Shown here piece after piece: positions 63,856 to 64,000 of a stretch of DNA of 64,000 nt; positions within the stretch are counted from its first letter, which is position 1; each line of letters starts with the position of its first letter. A program made the position numbers and the translations under genes. The notes below the pieces were generated by a model. It was not told where the DNA came from. It searched no databases and saw only the letters and a program-made list of their open reading frames with translations. The DNA is from Paraburkholderia saeva. Lineage in GTDB: Bacteria; Pseudomonadota; Gammaproteobacteria; Burkholderiales; Burkholderiaceae. The DNA lies in contig NZ_CAJQZC010000011.1 in the NCBI RefSeq assembly GCF_907164555.1, forward strand, positions 62,001 through 126,000, written 5' to 3'.

Positions 63856-64000
63856 ATGACTTCATCTGCATTTGCCTACGTCGACGGCGTACTTCACGCC
63901 GAGGGCGTCTCTGTCGTTTCACTCGCGGAGCAGTTCGGCACGCCGCTCTACGTCTATTCCCGCGCCGCACTCACCGAAGCGTGGAACGCGTATGCCAGCG
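63856..64000 (+). CDS. lysA: diaminopimelate decarboxylase, N-terminal part
   Basis: The first 48 codons are visible; the gene runs off the window. FGTPLYVYSRAALTEAW is the conserved N-terminus of alanine-racemase-fold decarboxylases. With lptM upstream and cyaY beyond, LysA is the best call (last step of lysine synthesis). The catalytic lysine is outside the window. Confidence 0.9.
   Translation, partial: MTSSAFAYVDGVLHAEGVSVVSLAEQFGTPLYVYSRAALTEAWNAYAS

Overview
The window is from a GC-rich betaproteobacterium of the Burkholderiaceae, most likely Burkholderia, Paraburkholderia or Caballeronia. I infer this from gene order (petABC next to sspA/sspB; mla-ibaG-murA-his-tat in one block; a TPP riboswitch before thiO-thiS-thiG-thiE; gltBD; dgt-aroB-aroK-pilQ..M facing ponA; cyaY-lptM-lysA) and from residue-level motifs. 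No database search was possible, so names rest on recognisable motifs and context.

Region 1, about 1-8,900, is accessory DNA. It looks less GC-rich than the rest and carries mostly small unknown genes. It has a ribbon-helix-helix repressor with a tandem palindromic operator, a plus-strand string of nine short translationally coupled genes (1480-4429), and several minus-strand genes for short membrane-anchored coiled-coil proteins that look paralogous. It also has two small lipoproteins and, next to the boundary, a possible HhH-GPD-type DNA glycosylase relative. The region stops at the 3' end of a tRNA-Thr(TGT) gene, a classic integration site. It is probably the end of a prophage or integrative island, with the integrase and other att site outside the window.

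Region 2, 9,015-37,800, is core chromosome, almost all on the minus strand: sspB-sspA; the cytochrome bc1 operon; a Nif3-like protein divergent from a DegS-like protease; tatCBA; hinT; the histidine genes hisG-D-C-B-(marC)-H-A-F-I-E; murA and ibaG; a YadGH-like ABC exporter; the mlaFEDACB lipid-transport genes; then thiE-thiG-thiS-thiO under a TPP riboswitch. Many neighbours overlap by four bases, so long co-transcribed units are likely. The Rieske protein is a predicted Tat substrate, so the tat genes serve the bc1 complex encoded nearby.

Region 3, 38,083-43,411, is a plus-strand metabolic and transport block: a YddA-type ABC exporter, an SDR protein lacking the usual catalytic tyrosine, an MFS transporter, and a DadA-like D-amino acid dehydrogenase. 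It faces a minus-strand RNA ligase/cyclic phosphodiesterase gene (thpR).

Region 4, 44,209-64,000, is core again: gltBD glutamate synthase; an inactive-looking RAYT/HUH transposase relative upstream of gltB; an OmpW porin; a DUF883 membrane protein; dgt; aroB-aroK; the type IV pilus genes pilQ, a fused pilO-pilP, pilN and pilM; divergent ponA (PBP1A); cyaY; lptM; and the start of lysA.

The observations most worth a second look are the catalytic-residue losses in the RAYT relative and the SDR, the orphan glycosylase-like gene at the island edge, the repeated membrane-anchor family with a duplicated leader, the coupled array of unknown small genes beside the tandem operator, and the extra N-terminal domain on ThiE.
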